Positions 1-9,101 of a stretch of DNA of 64,000 nucleotides are shown here, one piece after another (position 1 is the stretch's first letter; each line of letters opens with the position of its first letter). The notes below the pieces were generated by a model. The model was not told the origin of the DNA and searched no databases. It worked only from the letters and a program-made list of their open reading frames with translations. Where the stretch lies: contig JAPPII010000101.1 of the NCBI GenBank assembly GCA_028820845.1, positions 89,591 through 153,590 on the forward strand, given 5' to 3'. The DNA comes from Candidatus Poribacteria bacterium. GTDB lineage: Bacteria > Poribacteria > WGA-4E > WGA-3G. Both the position numbers and the translations under genes were made by a program.

Positions 1-614
1 GTAAGATCGAGCACAACGCCTAAACGTTCCATTTCAGCGAGCAACGGGCGGCCGAGTTCGGTGAGTCCAATTTCTGTGCCTGTGCCACCAGCGTAACGTC
101 CCGGGCCGTAGTGTGTCAATCCGAGCAGTCGTAACCCAGCATCAGCCCATTCCTCTAATTGCGTCGGGGTCAAGATCGGGTCAGCACCTTCCATGCTAAT
201 CACAAACCCCAGCGCGGGTGTGTTATCGTAATCGTTTGCGTCGCCTATCGCTGTACTTTCCCATCTCTGCCAAGCCTCGATGTGTCTATCCAAGTTTTCC
301 GTGTTCGTGATGATACGGACGTATCCGATTGCTTCTAAGGCACGGTAATAAGCGAGTTGTCCTTGTGCGATACCGTAGGATTGGGCAGGCGTAGCATAAT
401 CAGAATGAGGGGAAGGTCTACCAGTAGAACGGGCAAAGAGCGTGACAAAACTCAAGGCAATTCGTCCTTGACGCATCTCTGGGAGCGCGACAGTGCCTTG
501 GTTCCCGGACACACGCGCTTCTTGAGTGCGAATTGTATACGCCGAACTTAGCAAGTCCCGGTTGCCTTGTAACGCATTCATTGACAAATCAAGATGAGCA
601 TCAATAATAAGCAT
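1..614 (-). CDS. Membrane dipeptidase-like (peptidase M19), 3' end outside window
   Basis: Reading leftward from an ATG at 612-614, the frame stays open to the window edge, giving 204 codons of an incomplete protein. The N-terminus begins MLIIDAHLDL, with the H-x-D metal-binding pair expected of the renal dipeptidase (M19) family. Further in are SMEGADPI and LTHYGPGRYAGG, which match the family's conserved blocks around the metal-bridging Glu and the following strand. The family hydrolyses dipeptides with a dinuclear zinc site in an amidohydrolase barrel; the substrate here is unknown. A GAGAGGA ribosome-binding site lies about 8 nt upstream. It follows the sulfatase by 41 nt and is probably the distal gene of the same transcript. 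Confidence 0.85.
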   Translation of the reverse strand, partial: MLIIDAHLDLSMNALQGNRDLLSSAYTIRTQEARVSGNQGTVALPEMRQGRIALSFVTLFARSTGRPSPHSDYATPAQSYGIAQGQLAYYRALEAIGYVRIITNTENLDRHIEAWQRWESTAIGDANDYDNTPALGFVISMEGADPILTPTQLEEWADAGLRLLGLTHYGPGRYAGGTGTEIGLTELGRPLLAEMERLGVVLDL

Positions 615-655
615 AAAATATTCCTCTCTGATGTGTTGGAATTGGAAGAATCACG

Positions 656-2155
656 TCAATCGCTGTCTGGGTAGGAAGCGAAATGTGCTTGCGGCGTTCC
701 ATTTCGATAATCGCCATCACAAGCACTGAGCATCCAACCACTCAACCGAGCAACGATGTCAGGATAATCCGCCGAAACATCGTTTTCCTCGCGGTAGTCG
801 TCGTTGAGTTGGTATAATTGGAAAGTGTCCGTGCTATTAATATATCGTAATTTCCAACCATCTGACGTTACCAACGCTGGCCCCAGTCGAGAGGCATATA
901 TAATCCACTCGTGGGTTTCTTGAGCCTCAGGTTGTTCAAACAGGGTCGGTAAGAACGATATACCGTCTTTTCCTTCCGGTAACTCGACTCCTATAAGGTC
1001 AGCGAAGGTCGGCATCAGGTCGTAGTTCGCAAGGATATGGTTTGATACGCTATCAGGGGCAATTGTTCCGGGGAACCGGACGATGTAAGGGATACGTGTG
1101 CCACCTTCCCAACTCGAAAACTTTAAACCACCCATACCGTCGTTTCCATTGAACACATCGCCACCCGTCTCCGAATAGAATTTTGTCGTGATCTCATCAA
1201 ACGGCTCACCGTCCAAATTCTGGCGCCGACCGGAGGTGCGTCCTTCCTGCAAATAATACACTTCGTGGCCGTTATCAGAGCAGAGGGCAATCATCGTGCG
1301 ATCGTCAATTCCGAGTCGTTCGAGTTCGTCCAAGATGATCCCAACAGTCTCATCGAGTTTTAGGATCATGGAGGCGTATTCTTTTTCATAGGTTGTTAAT
1401 TCTGGAACGTTTTTCACCGTTGGATGGATGTCAGGGATGGCAATCGGTCCGTGTGGTAGTTGAGACGGATGATAGAGAAAGAAGGGCTTGTCTTGGTGGG
1501 TGCGAAGGAACTCGATGATTTTTTCGTTGAAAATGTCTTGAGAATATACCGCTTTCCCCTCTCGGTTCCTGCGGCGCGCCATATTTTCTTCGGACTCCCA
1601 ATTCGGATTTACCGCGCAGTCGGCGTGTGTGTTTCCCCGAATGTATGTTGGTTGTCCGTTTTCAAAAAGGAAAGGCGGATAGAAACCGTGGCAACGCTGG
1701 TGATCATAGTAGCCGTAGTGATACTGCCAACCGTGCCGCCGGATGCGCTCCCCAGTTGTGGCAAAACCCCATTCAAGTTTTCCAATCTGTCCTGTGGTGT
1801 AACCAGCATGTTCCGCAATTTGTGCCAAGAAGATGTCATCGGGACCTGCTTGGAGTCCGGTGGTATGAAGCAATTCCGTAACTTGGTCCAAAGTCATCTC
1901 GCCAGCACTCAACCTGTGGTAAAGTCCGCCTTGGGTATAGGTCCAGGTCCCCTCGTGGCAATCGTGAAGACCTGTTAGCATACTCGCTCGCGATGGCGCA
2001 CAAAACGCGCAACCGTAGGCGTGGTTGAATTTCATTCCCTCATTTGCAAGACGATCAATATTCGGTGTCTCGAAATGTTGTTGACCATAGCAGCTGAGCA
2101 TACCGCGTCCAAGATCGTCTGCGAAGATGAGAATGACATTCGGGTTATCCGTCAT
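656..2155 (-). CDS. Sulfatase (type I, formylglycine-dependent)
   Basis: A 499-aa alkaline-phosphatase-superfamily sulfatase. The N-terminus carries the metal-binding FADDLG block (D13-D14). The modification motif is intact: C52-A-P-S-R56 within CAPSRASMLTG, where Cys is converted to formylglycine by a maturation enzyme. A second metal block is SDNGHE. The length fits arylsulfatases. I see no signal peptide, so cytoplasmic action is likely unless the true start is upstream. Sulfatases in sponge-associated and marine bacteria usually desulfate sulfated glycans, but the substrate cannot be read from sequence. The gene lies 42 nt downstream of the aldehyde dehydrogenase, in the same direction. 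No clear Shine-Dalgarno precedes the ATG. Confidence 0.93.
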   Translation of the reverse strand: MTDNPNVILIFADDLGRGMLSCYGQQHFETPNIDRLANEGMKFNHAYGCAFCAPSRASMLTGLHDCHEGTWTYTQGGLYHRLSAGEMTLDQVTELLHTTGLQAGPDDIFLAQIAEHAGYTTGQIGKLEWGFATTGERIRRHGWQYHYGYYDHQRCHGFYPPFLFENGQPTYIRGNTHADCAVNPNWESEENMARRRNREGKAVYSQDIFNEKIIEFLRTHQDKPFFLYHPSQLPHGPIAIPDIHPTVKNVPELTTYEKEYASMILKLDETVGIILDELERLGIDDRTMIALCSDNGHEVYYLQEGRTSGRRQNLDGEPFDEITTKFYSETGGDVFNGNDGMGGLKFSSWEGGTRIPYIVRFPGTIAPDSVSNHILANYDLMPTFADLIGVELPEGKDGISFLPTLFEQPEAQETHEWIIYASRLGPALVTSDGWKLRYINSTDTFQLYQLNDDYREENDVSADYPDIVARLSGWMLSACDGDYRNGTPQAHFASYPDSD

Positions 2156-2197
2156 AACTGTGATACTAAAGATTTGAAAACTTAAGTTTTTCAGATG

Positions 2198-3604
2198 TTA
2201 CTCAAGTTGAAATGCGCGTTGTCTATAGAGGTGCTCAAACAAATTCCCTTCATGCGGACTGTCCCAAGAGATCTGATTCGTCGGGACAGCACCCAAATTA
2301 AGTCGATCAATGAGCGGTGTAGCCACGAGATCTCGTCTTAATGCTGCGTCTTCCGTAATCGCCGTAGCAACCAGCGTTGCCCCCATAGATTCGACTAACT
2401 CTGTCGATGACACTTCAACAACACTCACAAACGGAAACGGGAATTCCGTATTCGCCAACGGATGTTCCGCATCCTCACACCAGATAACGGTCGGTCTGAG
2501 GAAGGTACACCCATCTAATTCAACAACGCGATCACCGGTTGTTAATTCCGTTGCCCCGGGTTCTTTGAGATGACGGTCGATCAACGACGAGATACCGTAG
2601 GCAGCTTTCGGATTCGCCCACGCTGCGATGCCTGCATCTGGATCATCCAGCGGTTTCGGTTCAATGCGTGCCAAGCGTTCTGCCAACGCTTCGGCAATTT
2701 CGCGTCCGTGTGCGGTTACCCACACACCAGAGGCGTTAATACAGGACCTGCCCCCGTTCTTGGTGACCGATTCCACAATGAGATCAAGATACTGCTCCCA
2801 ATTGTTCTGTTTGCTTTCGTGGATGACGATCTTGCTGCGTCCCGGTCCGTGAATCTCAACACGAGGTGTGTTCACCCACGGGGCGACAGTGGCTCCACCG
2901 CCGAAAAGCATAGAACGTCCGCATCGAGACAGGATTTCGTTGGCACCGGTATAATCGGTAGGATAGAAACTGAACCCCCCTGCGGGAGCACCTGCCGCGA
3001 TAAACGCTTGTGCGATACGATACGGAGTCCACGGCTCCTCGCGCCCTGGTTTTAGGACAAGCGGGACTTTCAACGGAATCGCAGGCACCCACAACGAATG
3101 CACACCTGGCGAATTGCTCGGTAACACAGCACCGAGTGAGTCTGTTTCGCAGACGTAACTCAACGTCCGTCCGTTTTGAGTGCCCCAACCTATATCAAGG
3201 ACTCGTAGATCCAAGCCGCGGGTGAGTCCGTCTAAGACCGTATCTATGTTTTCCAAAACCCCTTGAATCTTGAGCAGATTCTGTTGGCAGAGGGCTTCAG
3301 GTAAGCCCGTTGTCCCGGATACTTGTTGGATATAATCTGTCGGGGATTGTTCAGTACCGTCAAGTGGCAGCGTCGCCGTTGTGAAAAGGCGCGCTGCCGC
3401 CTTGCAAATAGAGATCAATTCAGCAACCGAACGTTGCCCAAGTGCCTCTTTTTGGAGACCGATGTCAACGAGGTCCTTCGCTATCAATCCACGGTTGGCT
3501 TGGCTCACCTCGACTAAAGGTTCGCCTGTTTTAATATGTGTCACGCTAACGGTGTTCAGACTTCTGTAAGAACGTCCGGCGCGTAAAATTGGGATATGTA
3601 TCAT
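2198..3604 (-). CDS. Aldehyde dehydrogenase-superfamily protein
   Basis: A 468-aa ALDH-fold oxidoreductase. The cofactor-binding block PSNSPG (N165) and K185 in VLKPGREEP precede the LFGGG turn near 234. The catalytic Cys is C288 in NGGRSCINASG. Family chemistry is NAD(P)-dependent oxidation of aldehydes or, in acyl reductases, reduction of acyl thioesters to aldehydes. The length (about 470) fits either a soluble ALDH or a LuxC-type acyl reductase. It starts 1 nt after the small propeller gene ends and shows no Shine-Dalgarno of its own, so it is probably translationally coupled. The co-directional adenylating enzyme at 5510-6583 makes an activation-reduction pair plausible, which is inference. 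Confidence 0.85.
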   Translation of the reverse strand: MIHIPILRAGRSYRSLNTVSVTHIKTGEPLVEVSQANRGLIAKDLVDIGLQKEALGQRSVAELISICKAAARLFTTATLPLDGTEQSPTDYIQQVSGTTGLPEALCQQNLLKIQGVLENIDTVLDGLTRGLDLRVLDIGWGTQNGRTLSYVCETDSLGAVLPSNSPGVHSLWVPAIPLKVPLVLKPGREEPWTPYRIAQAFIAAGAPAGGFSFYPTDYTGANEILSRCGRSMLFGGGATVAPWVNTPRVEIHGPGRSKIVIHESKQNNWEQYLDLIVESVTKNGGRSCINASGVWVTAHGREIAEALAERLARIEPKPLDDPDAGIAAWANPKAAYGISSLIDRHLKEPGATELTTGDRVVELDGCTFLRPTVIWCEDAEHPLANTEFPFPFVSVVEVSSTELVESMGATLVATAITEDAALRRDLVATPLIDRLNLGAVPTNQISWDSPHEGNLFEHLYRQRAFQLE

Positions 3605-3605
3605 T

Positions 3606-4301
3606 TTACCATGTAATTTTCGCTACCCATCCAGACGAGGCATCGCAGTAGAGGAAATCGTCACCGTAGATGGATAACCCATGCGGTTCGGGACAATCTT
3701 CGGGAACCTCAATCACATCAAGCGGCGTGCCGTCATTAAGATCAAGTTTGACGATAACCCTATCAGAAGTATGCGTTGACCAAAGTCCATCTTCAACGCG
3801 AATCATGCCGTGTCCGCGTCCGTGAGGCAACGGGAGCGTTTTTTGGACAGACCAATCCGAAATTCTCATCTTATGCGTGACCTGATTCTTAAGCGTTTGG
3901 ACCCATAAGTGTCCTTCATCGTAGTGGTCGTATTCGATCCCGTGTGTTCCGCCGCCATCGGGTATTGGATAGCGTCCGAGGGTTTCACCGGTTTCAGGAT
4001 CGACTTTGAAAACCTCGCCTGTCTCAGCATCTGTATCCCGGACGGGACGCCAACGTGCGCCAGATCCATTCGCGGCTAACCAGAGCGCGCCATCACCGGA
4101 CGTCATTCCGCTCGTGTTGGAAGATTCGCTCGGAATGTCGCGGATGAGTTTCGGCACGGTATAATCCTCGTCCGCTGTGATTTCAACCAAGGCGACCCTA
4201 TCGGTAATCTGATCGACGATCCACAAACCTTCTTCTGTAACTTGTAAACCGTTGGGCACCGAATAGGGAGATCGGAAAACTTTCTCAATTTTCGTTATCA
4301 T
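3606..4301 (-). CDS. Small beta-propeller protein (SMP-30/streptogramin-lyase-like)
   Basis: About 231 aa. I place the start at ATG 4299-4301 because AAGGAG lies 7-8 nt upstream; a TTG two codons earlier is the alternative. Repeated blade-like segments (TEEGLWIVDQIT, GDGALWLAANGSG, YDEGHLWVQTL, VEDGLWSTHTS) match NHL/Vgb-type propellers, which bind or cleave small molecules. There is no signal peptide. The upstream gene's stop at 4304-4306 nearly touches the start, so the two are coupled. The substrate is not inferable. In this lineage such propellers occur next to sulfatase and PhyH genes. Confidence 0.75.
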   Translation of the reverse strand: MITKIEKVFRSPYSVPNGLQVTEEGLWIVDQITDRVALVEITADEDYTVPKLIRDIPSESSNTSGMTSGDGALWLAANGSGARWRPVRDTDAETGEVFKVDPETGETLGRYPIPDGGGTHGIEYDHYDEGHLWVQTLKNQVTHKMRISDWSVQKTLPLPHGRGHGMIRVEDGLWSTHTSDRVIVKLDLNDGTPLDVIEVPEDCPEPHGLSIYGDDFLYCDASSGWVAKITW

Positions 4302-4303
4302 AT

Positions 4304-5479
4304 TCAAACTCCTTTTTCGTGTTTATCTACTTGTGCTAAAGAGGTCTTTAGCCACTTTAAATATTCGGATTTCCGTTCTTTCGTGATTGGAAAGGATTTG
4401 ATAAACTCGTTTGTCGGTAGATGTTGAATAAATGCCAGTTCCGGTGTCAGAATCAGGGAATCAACTGGATAAACAAAGTGTTCTTGGAGTTTCATAGCGA
4501 GTGTAGCCGCGGCGGTCCCTTTCGCGCTATCTTGAAGTTCCGGCAATTCTCTAAGTAAAACCCATGTATTGACAAACTTTGTGTTGAGCAGCTTAATGAC
4601 TTTCGATGTGGAGAGCGGACCCGCTCTCAAAATTTTACCGCTCCCTCAGCACGATTCATCATCAAGTGCACCAAATAAAACTAACGCATGGATGGGACGA
4701 TTTGTTGCTTTCGCGAGTTCAATGGCATCTTCAATCGGGACCCACTCAATTTTAGCAAACTTGTAGAACACAGTCATTAGTTTTTTGCGGGCTGCTTCAG
4801 CAGGAATGGCTGTTTCCCATGCTATCTCACGTACAGGTACGCTTGATAAAGTGGAGAGTTCCATGCGCGGAATAAAAGCCATGTCTGCTGTCCTGAAAGC
4901 ATTAACATCTACATTGCTATTGCGTGATGGAAGAAACAGAGAAAACTTAATAACTGCTCCTTCCTTTCGATTCAGTAACAGGCACCCTGCAAACTGCGCT
5001 GGCAGCAAACGGATACCCGACGCGTCCAACACGAACTGCGCATGAATTCGGAAGACAATCTCGGCGTAATTGGGCGAAATCGCCCGTAAACATGCTTTTA
5101 ACCCTTCAGCTCTCTGTGTTCTGTGGGAAAAGATGGTGATCTCCGTTGTTGCACCCGAGTGAAACTGACAGAGGAAAGGAAGAATCCTTTTCGAGTCAAG
5201 TTCCCAAATATCCCCTACATTAACAGTCGAAGGCGGTAGAAAAACTTGAAAGTCGGTTTGGTTGTAGTTCTTCAACGGGTGCACAGGTTTCGGATTGAAA
5301 AGTTCTAACGCTTGTTTCCACTCCATATTCACTGATTCTGGCAACCGTGCTTTGAGCCTATCGAACTGTTCTTGTGTGGGCTGATGCAAGTTGTACGTGG
5401 AATCCACAATTGGTTCCCAGTATGCTTGTACTTGCACACTCGCTGTACTGCTAAGAACATTGCTAAAGTCCGCTATCAC
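4304..5479 (-). CDS. Predicted selenoprotein with C-terminal thioredoxin-like domain (in-frame TGA = Sec278)
   Basis: The frame runs 277 codons from GTG 5477-5479 to a TGA at 4646-4648, then continues in the same frame for 113 more codons to a true stop at 4304. Read through, the product is 391 aa. Around the TGA the protein reads ALDDESC-U-GSGKILRAGPL. It is preceded by a segment (IEDAIELAKATNRPIHALVLF) and followed by one (VIKLLNTKFVNTWVLLRELP) that match the beta-alpha-beta core of thioredoxin-like proteins, so U278 sits at the redox-active position next to C277. A 7-bp hairpin with loop GGTC starts 17 nt after the TGA. The downstream part has no credible start of its own. The N-terminal about 220 residues are unassigned. 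Alternative: a nonsense-disrupted gene. Confidence 0.75.
4611..4628 (-). promoter_or_regulatory. Candidate bacterial SECIS hairpin
   Basis: On the minus strand the sequence is GAGAGCG-GGTC-CGCTCTC: a perfect 7-bp stem with a four-base loop starting with G. The stem begins 17 nt and the loop 24 nt after the TGA. Known bacterial SECIS elements have the apical loop roughly 16-37 nt after UGA with a G in its first two bases; the Escherichia coli fdhF element also presents a GGUC loop. An alternative pairing uses GGGAGCGG directly after the TGA against the same 3' arm. Confidence 0.6.
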
Positions 5480-5509
5480 CTTATTTTCTCTCCTGTTTGT
5501 TAGGACGAC

Positions 5510-6583
5510 TTAGTAAACACCAACAACAACACTCTCTTGAAGTTCTGTGAGCAAACGAAGATTTTCAACGCCGTCCCAAGGGTATTCCGGAATCGGTTCG
5601 GCGCGTTCGGCTTCGTCACGCTCCAAAAAACGGGGCATGAAAAATTCTTTCGTTAGCGTTGTGAGTATGACGCGTCCGGTTTCGCCGTAATCGACAGTTT
5701 CCTCTGGGTTTTCGGGGTTGACCAATTCAATGACAGCGCGCGGTTGCGGCGGATAGTAGATAATAGCATAGTTATCTGCCGGATCAAACGGTTTACAAGT
5801 GGCTAATCCCATGAGGGTATTCCCATAAGTCGGAATAAAGTCAATACCGGGAACAAGCTCCTCGCGAGCAAAGCGATGGAACTGGGCATCCATCTCCGTG
5901 CCGCCACAAAAAATACCTTTGATATCCACCTTTGGCAAGGCAATTTTTTCGCACAGTGCCTCCAGTAGTTTTGGTGTTGTGAAGAGACATTGAACGTTTT
6001 CGTGGGCACGCAACACGTTGAGTGCCTGCGATATGACATGGTTTTTATACGCGTCCAGTTCCTCATTTTTTCCGTAACGCACGAGTTGGTTCACCCAACG
6101 TGGATCGAGATCTACATGGAAACAGATACCTCCGCGATGCTGTGCCAGATGCTCAACAGCGAGTCGTAAACGCCGCGGACCCGTCGGACCCAACATCAGC
6201 CAATCGCTACCGGGTGGAAAGCCTTCGTCAGACAGCGTTTTACTGAACAGTTCATAGTCAATATGAAAATCGCGAATGCTAATCCGAGACTTTGGGACAC
6301 CTGTCGAGCCACCCGTTTCAAAGACGTAAATAGGTTCGTTGGCGTAAGCCTTCGGCACCCAGCGACGCACAGGTCCCCCGCGGAGCCATTCGTCTTGGAA
6401 ATGCCCAAGACACTTGAGGTCGGCATAGCTGCCAATCTCTTTTCTCGGATTAAAGTCGAGGTTTTCTGCGAATTCCAGCCAGAAGGGAGATCCCGTCTTT
6501 GGACTGAAGTGCCATTTGACAATTTCCCGGACGTGTGCATCAAGTGCTTTTTGGGCTTCAGTAATTTTTCGGGTAAGGTTCAT
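5510..6583 (-). CDS. Adenylate-forming enzyme, PaaK/LuxE-like
   Basis: A 357-aa adenylating enzyme of the phenylacetate-CoA ligase/acyl-protein synthetase type. The phosphate-binding motif is [11 protein letters not shown] (G91-G95). It is followed by TYGNTL near 255 (core A5) and [12 protein letters not shown] with FLERDEAE near 330 (core A7/A8). At 357 aa it is shorter than typical ligases and ends close to the hinge, as LuxE-type synthetases do. The expected role is activation of a carboxylic acid with ATP and transfer to a thiol. Its ATG overlaps the stop of the upstream propeller gene (ATGA), so the two are translationally coupled. The substrate is unknown. Confidence 0.8.
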   Translation of the reverse strand: MNLTRKITEAQKALDAHVREIVKWHFSPKTGSPFWLEFAENLDFNPRKEIGSYADLKCLGHFQDEWLRGGPVRRWVPKAYANEPIYVFETGGSTGVPKSRISIRDFHIDYELFSKTLSDEGFPPGSDWLMLGPTGPRRLRLAVEHLAQHRGGICFHVDLDPRWVNQLVRYGKNEELDAYKNHVISQALNVLRAHENVQCLFTTPKLLEALCEKIALPKVDIKGIFCGGTEMDAQFHRFAREELVPGIDFIPTYGNTLMGLATCKPFDPADNYAIIYYPPQPRAVIELVNPENPEETVDYGETGRVILTTLTKEFFMPRFLERDEAERAEPIPEYPWDGVENLRLLTELQESVVVGVY

Positions 6584-8034
6584 TGCTTCTCTTCTATTGC
6601 AATCAAAGTATTGCGGGTTACGATGTAAAGCACACCGTCTTTCGCGACAGGTGTCGTATAGACAGCACTGCCCAGGTTCGTTTCAAACAGCACTTGTTTT
6701 GTTTTCCCTGTTTTTAGGATAACCACATCACCGTCTTCGTCGCCGAGGTAAACCTTGCCATCTACAACGTAAGGCGAACCCCAAATGGCAGCGAAGGTGT
6801 CATGTTTCCAATAAAGGTCCCCGGTGCTCACATCTAAACAGTAGAGGAAACCACTCAAATCCGAAATATAGAGGAGTCCATCCGCAATCGCTACAGTGGA
6901 CATCGTACGATTGAACTGCTCATCACCGAGGTGCCAGACCCCCGCCGTTTCGGTAACATCACCGGTTTGTGAGGCATCAATACACCAGAGGTGTCCTACG
7001 CCTTCGCCGTGTTCTGGATCTTGACCGACAGCAACAAAGACCTTGCCATCATAAACGACAGGCGTTGAGATAATATTATTGCGTGTACCACGACCACCGA
7101 GTTCCCAAACAGAATCTTTCGGATTACAATCAAACTTCCAGATGATGTCCCCGGTTTCCGGCGCAAAAGCGTAGACCCAACCATCGCCGCCGGGGATGAT
7201 AACTTGTGGAACACCATTGATAACACCGTAAGCCGGATTCGACCACTGCCCGTGCAGTATATCTTCCCCAGGGGAGGCATCCTCCCAGACGAGTTCACCC
7301 GTGTTTTTGTTTAAAGCGATAAAGGATGGAGCATCAGGTGAGGGAATGTGGATGTGTCCTTCATCAACGCCGTTACTCGTTTCTAAAAAGAGAAGGTCAC
7401 CAACAGCAAGTGGCGAACAGGTCGCGAGGTTGTGCGGGAAGACATCCAACTCGTCCATCATATCGTAACTCCAAATGATGTCGGCATCAATCTCACTTGT
7501 TTCTGTTTCTTCTGTAAAGGGCCCGTCGTTTTCACCATCGAGAAAGCCTTCAGTATCAATACAGACGACTTCACACCGATTGGAGACGTAGTAAAGCCGA
7601 TCACCTTCAATATACGGTGTGGAACAGATGCCTTGTAGGGGCCAGTCGTTGACCCGTCCTGAAGTGAGTTTCGTATGAGTTGATTGCCAGAGGAATTCGC
7701 CATCAGATTCGTTAAACGCCTTGATGACACCGCGATCGCCGGTCAGTTTCGGATTACGGAGTGCTTTGTTGTTCGTTCCGACAAAAACCTTTCCACCAAT
7801 GATAAGCGGTCCCGCGTAACTTTGCGAACCAAGTTCTGCTGTCCATTTAATGTTTTCGCCGGTTTCCATATCCCAACTCGCCGGAACATTTTTTTCGTCA
7901 GAGACCATATTACGGCTTAACGTACCACCCCATAGGGCAATCTCTGTTCCTGCGGAAGCAGTAGATACCGCAAACACGAGAAGCACTGCAAGTTTTATAA
8001 TGTCGGTAAATCGTGATTTCCAAAGAGGTTTCAA
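6580..8034 (-). CDS. Secreted PQQ-like beta-propeller protein
   Basis: A 484-aa propeller with an N-terminal signal peptide (hydrophobic [15 protein letters not shown], cleavage around 28-30). Blade motifs repeat: [33 protein letters not shown] and [11 protein letters not shown], each with the Gly-x-x-x-Trp signature of PQQ/BamB-type blades, interleaved with VFVG/VYLG strands. The start is TTG at 8032-8034, supported by GGAG 9 nt upstream. Such proteins may be quinoprotein-like enzymes or scaffolds; no catalytic residues could be assigned. It heads a coupled pair with the adenylating enzyme and shares family with 9102-10457. Confidence 0.85.
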   Translation of the reverse strand: MKPLWKSRFTDIIKLAVLLVFAVSTASAGTEIALWGGTLSRNMVSDEKNVPASWDMETGENIKWTAELGSQSYAGPLIIGGKVFVGTNNKALRNPKLTGDRGVIKAFNESDGEFLWQSTHTKLTSGRVNDWPLQGICSTPYIEGDRLYYVSNRCEVVCIDTEGFLDGENDGPFTEETETSEIDADIIWSYDMMDELDVFPHNLATCSPLAVGDLLFLETSNGVDEGHIHIPSPDAPSFIALNKNTGELVWEDASPGEDILHGQWSNPAYGVINGVPQVIIPGGDGWVYAFAPETGDIIWKFDCNPKDSVWELGGRGTRNNIISTPVVYDGKVFVAVGQDPEHGEGVGHLWCIDASQTGDVTETAGVWHLGDEQFNRTMSTVAIADGLLYISDLSGFLYCLDVSTGDLYWKHDTFAAIWGSPYVVDGKVYLGDEDGDVVILKTGKTKQVLFETNLGSAVYTTPVAKDGVLYIVTRNTLIAIEEKQ

Positions 8035-8055
8035 TTGAATGACTCCTTCTTGAGT

Positions 8056-8180
8056 GGTTATTAGCCATTGGCTATCAACTGTCAGCTTTCAGTAAAGAGG
8101 ACTTTGATTTTTGAAAACCCACCTTACTGACTGCCGAAAGCAATCCGAAGGATTGCGCCCTGACTGCTGACAGCCAATTA
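8056..8180. repeat. Heptanucleotide-repeat intergenic segment
   Basis: Between the propeller and lipoprotein genes lies a segment with 7-base periodicity: CTATCAA-CTGTCAG-CTTTCAG, then TGACTGC and GACTGCTGACAGCC. The same word set recurs near 40.95-41.09, 49.97-50.05 and 55.72-55.86 kb. No gene is visible here. Confidence 0.7.
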
Positions 8181-9098
8181 CCATACTTTTAGATTGTCGT
8201 AATGGATATTAGCCGGGGAGTAGCCGTAGATACCGGGGCTTCCCTCGTGATTTGGTAATGGATCTTCAGCAGTGATCGTCCATGTTTCCGGTTCAGGTTC
8301 GCCGCTGCGCCAGACCTTGCCACGGATGATTGCTTTATTCTCCGTCGTCTCTACCATCATTTTCATTGTATACCAGACATCCGTCTCCCACGAGAAGTCA
8401 ATTGTTTTTGCCATCCGTAAGTCTGATGCCCAGGAACGAATTTGCAGGCGTTGGTGTCTGCCCTGCATATCCAATGTATAGCGGTTTGCAATGAGTCCCA
8501 TGTCCGGCAGTCTGCGTTTGTTTCTTGTTCCCATCAGGTCGACTTGGATTTGATAATTCTTCATTGTCGAGGGGCCCAGGAAAACATTAGACCGGTCTAA
8601 ACCGACTCTGGCAGGGGTTTTGACTAAAACCTTATTACCCTCTATCTCACGCACAAAGAATTTGCCAGTCGATCCGATCCAGTGAACTGGTGATTTTTCG
8701 AGTTCGATTGTCTCAAAATCTTCTGTCCACGGCAGCGATGGAATGACGCGAACACGCGCTGTTGCCTTTATATCGCCCGATTGAACGGTAACCGTGCCTG
8801 CATGTGCGCCCGCACTTTTATCGGGTGTGAAGCGTCTGTCTTGAAGTGTACCCATCAAGCCAGCTGATGTCCATTCTATAGGCGCTACTGCACTTGTCTG
8901 TTTTCCATCTACATCAAAACCGATAACGCTAAATTCGACCGGTTCCCCAGAGGTGAGTTTCTCAGCAGGTGCAATCAGGAGCGAGACAGCTGGAGCCGTT
9001 GACCTCTCCACAGGTTCTGGTGTTATCTCTTTGCTGGCACAACCAATAACAAGAACGCACACAATCAAAACAGCATAGATTGGGATAAAATTTCTCAT
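8178..9098 (-). CDS. Lipoprotein with Ig-like and LamG/DUF1080-like domains
   Basis: 306 aa. The N-terminus is a lipoprotein signal ending LVIGC (lipobox Cys at about 20), so the protein is probably membrane-anchored. Residues about 35-120 resemble a bacterial Ig-like domain (GEPVEFSVIGFDVDGKQTS, then AGTVTVQSGD). From about 125 the sequence (PWTEDFETI, GLIANRYTLDMQGRHQRLQIRSW, DVWYTMKMMVE, HYDNLKVW at the end) resembles concanavalin-like folds found beside PQQ propellers. Function is probably carbohydrate or surface binding. It starts 3 nt downstream of the 9102-10457 propeller gene and is surely co-transcribed with it. Confidence 0.7.
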   Translation of the reverse strand: MRNFIPIYAVLIVCVLVIGCASKEITPEPVERSTAPAVSLLIAPAEKLTSGEPVEFSVIGFDVDGKQTSAVAPIEWTSAGLMGTLQDRRFTPDKSAGAHAGTVTVQSGDIKATARVRVIPSLPWTEDFETIELEKSPVHWIGSTGKFFVREIEGNKVLVKTPARVGLDRSNVFLGPSTMKNYQIQVDLMGTRNKRRLPDMGLIANRYTLDMQGRHQRLQIRSWASDLRMAKTIDFSWETDVWYTMKMMVETTENKAIIRGKVWRSGEPEPETWTITAEDPLPNHEGSPGIYGYSPANIHYDNLKVW

Positions 9099-9101
9099 AG
9101 G

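Noticed and set aside
1460-1978. 172-codon ORF opposite the sulfatase
   Set aside because: Antisense shadow of a gene with an intact active-site motif.
4304-4630. Separate 108-codon ORF starting at a TTG
   Set aside because: It is in the same frame as the upstream ORF, has no Shine-Dalgarno, and starts in the middle of a thioredoxin-like segment; read-through of the TGA explains it better.
2198-6583. Bacterial luciferase (lux) operon
   Set aside because: ALDH and adenylating enzyme are LuxC/LuxE-sized, but no luxA, luxB or luxD-like gene is present and the family assignment is not specific.
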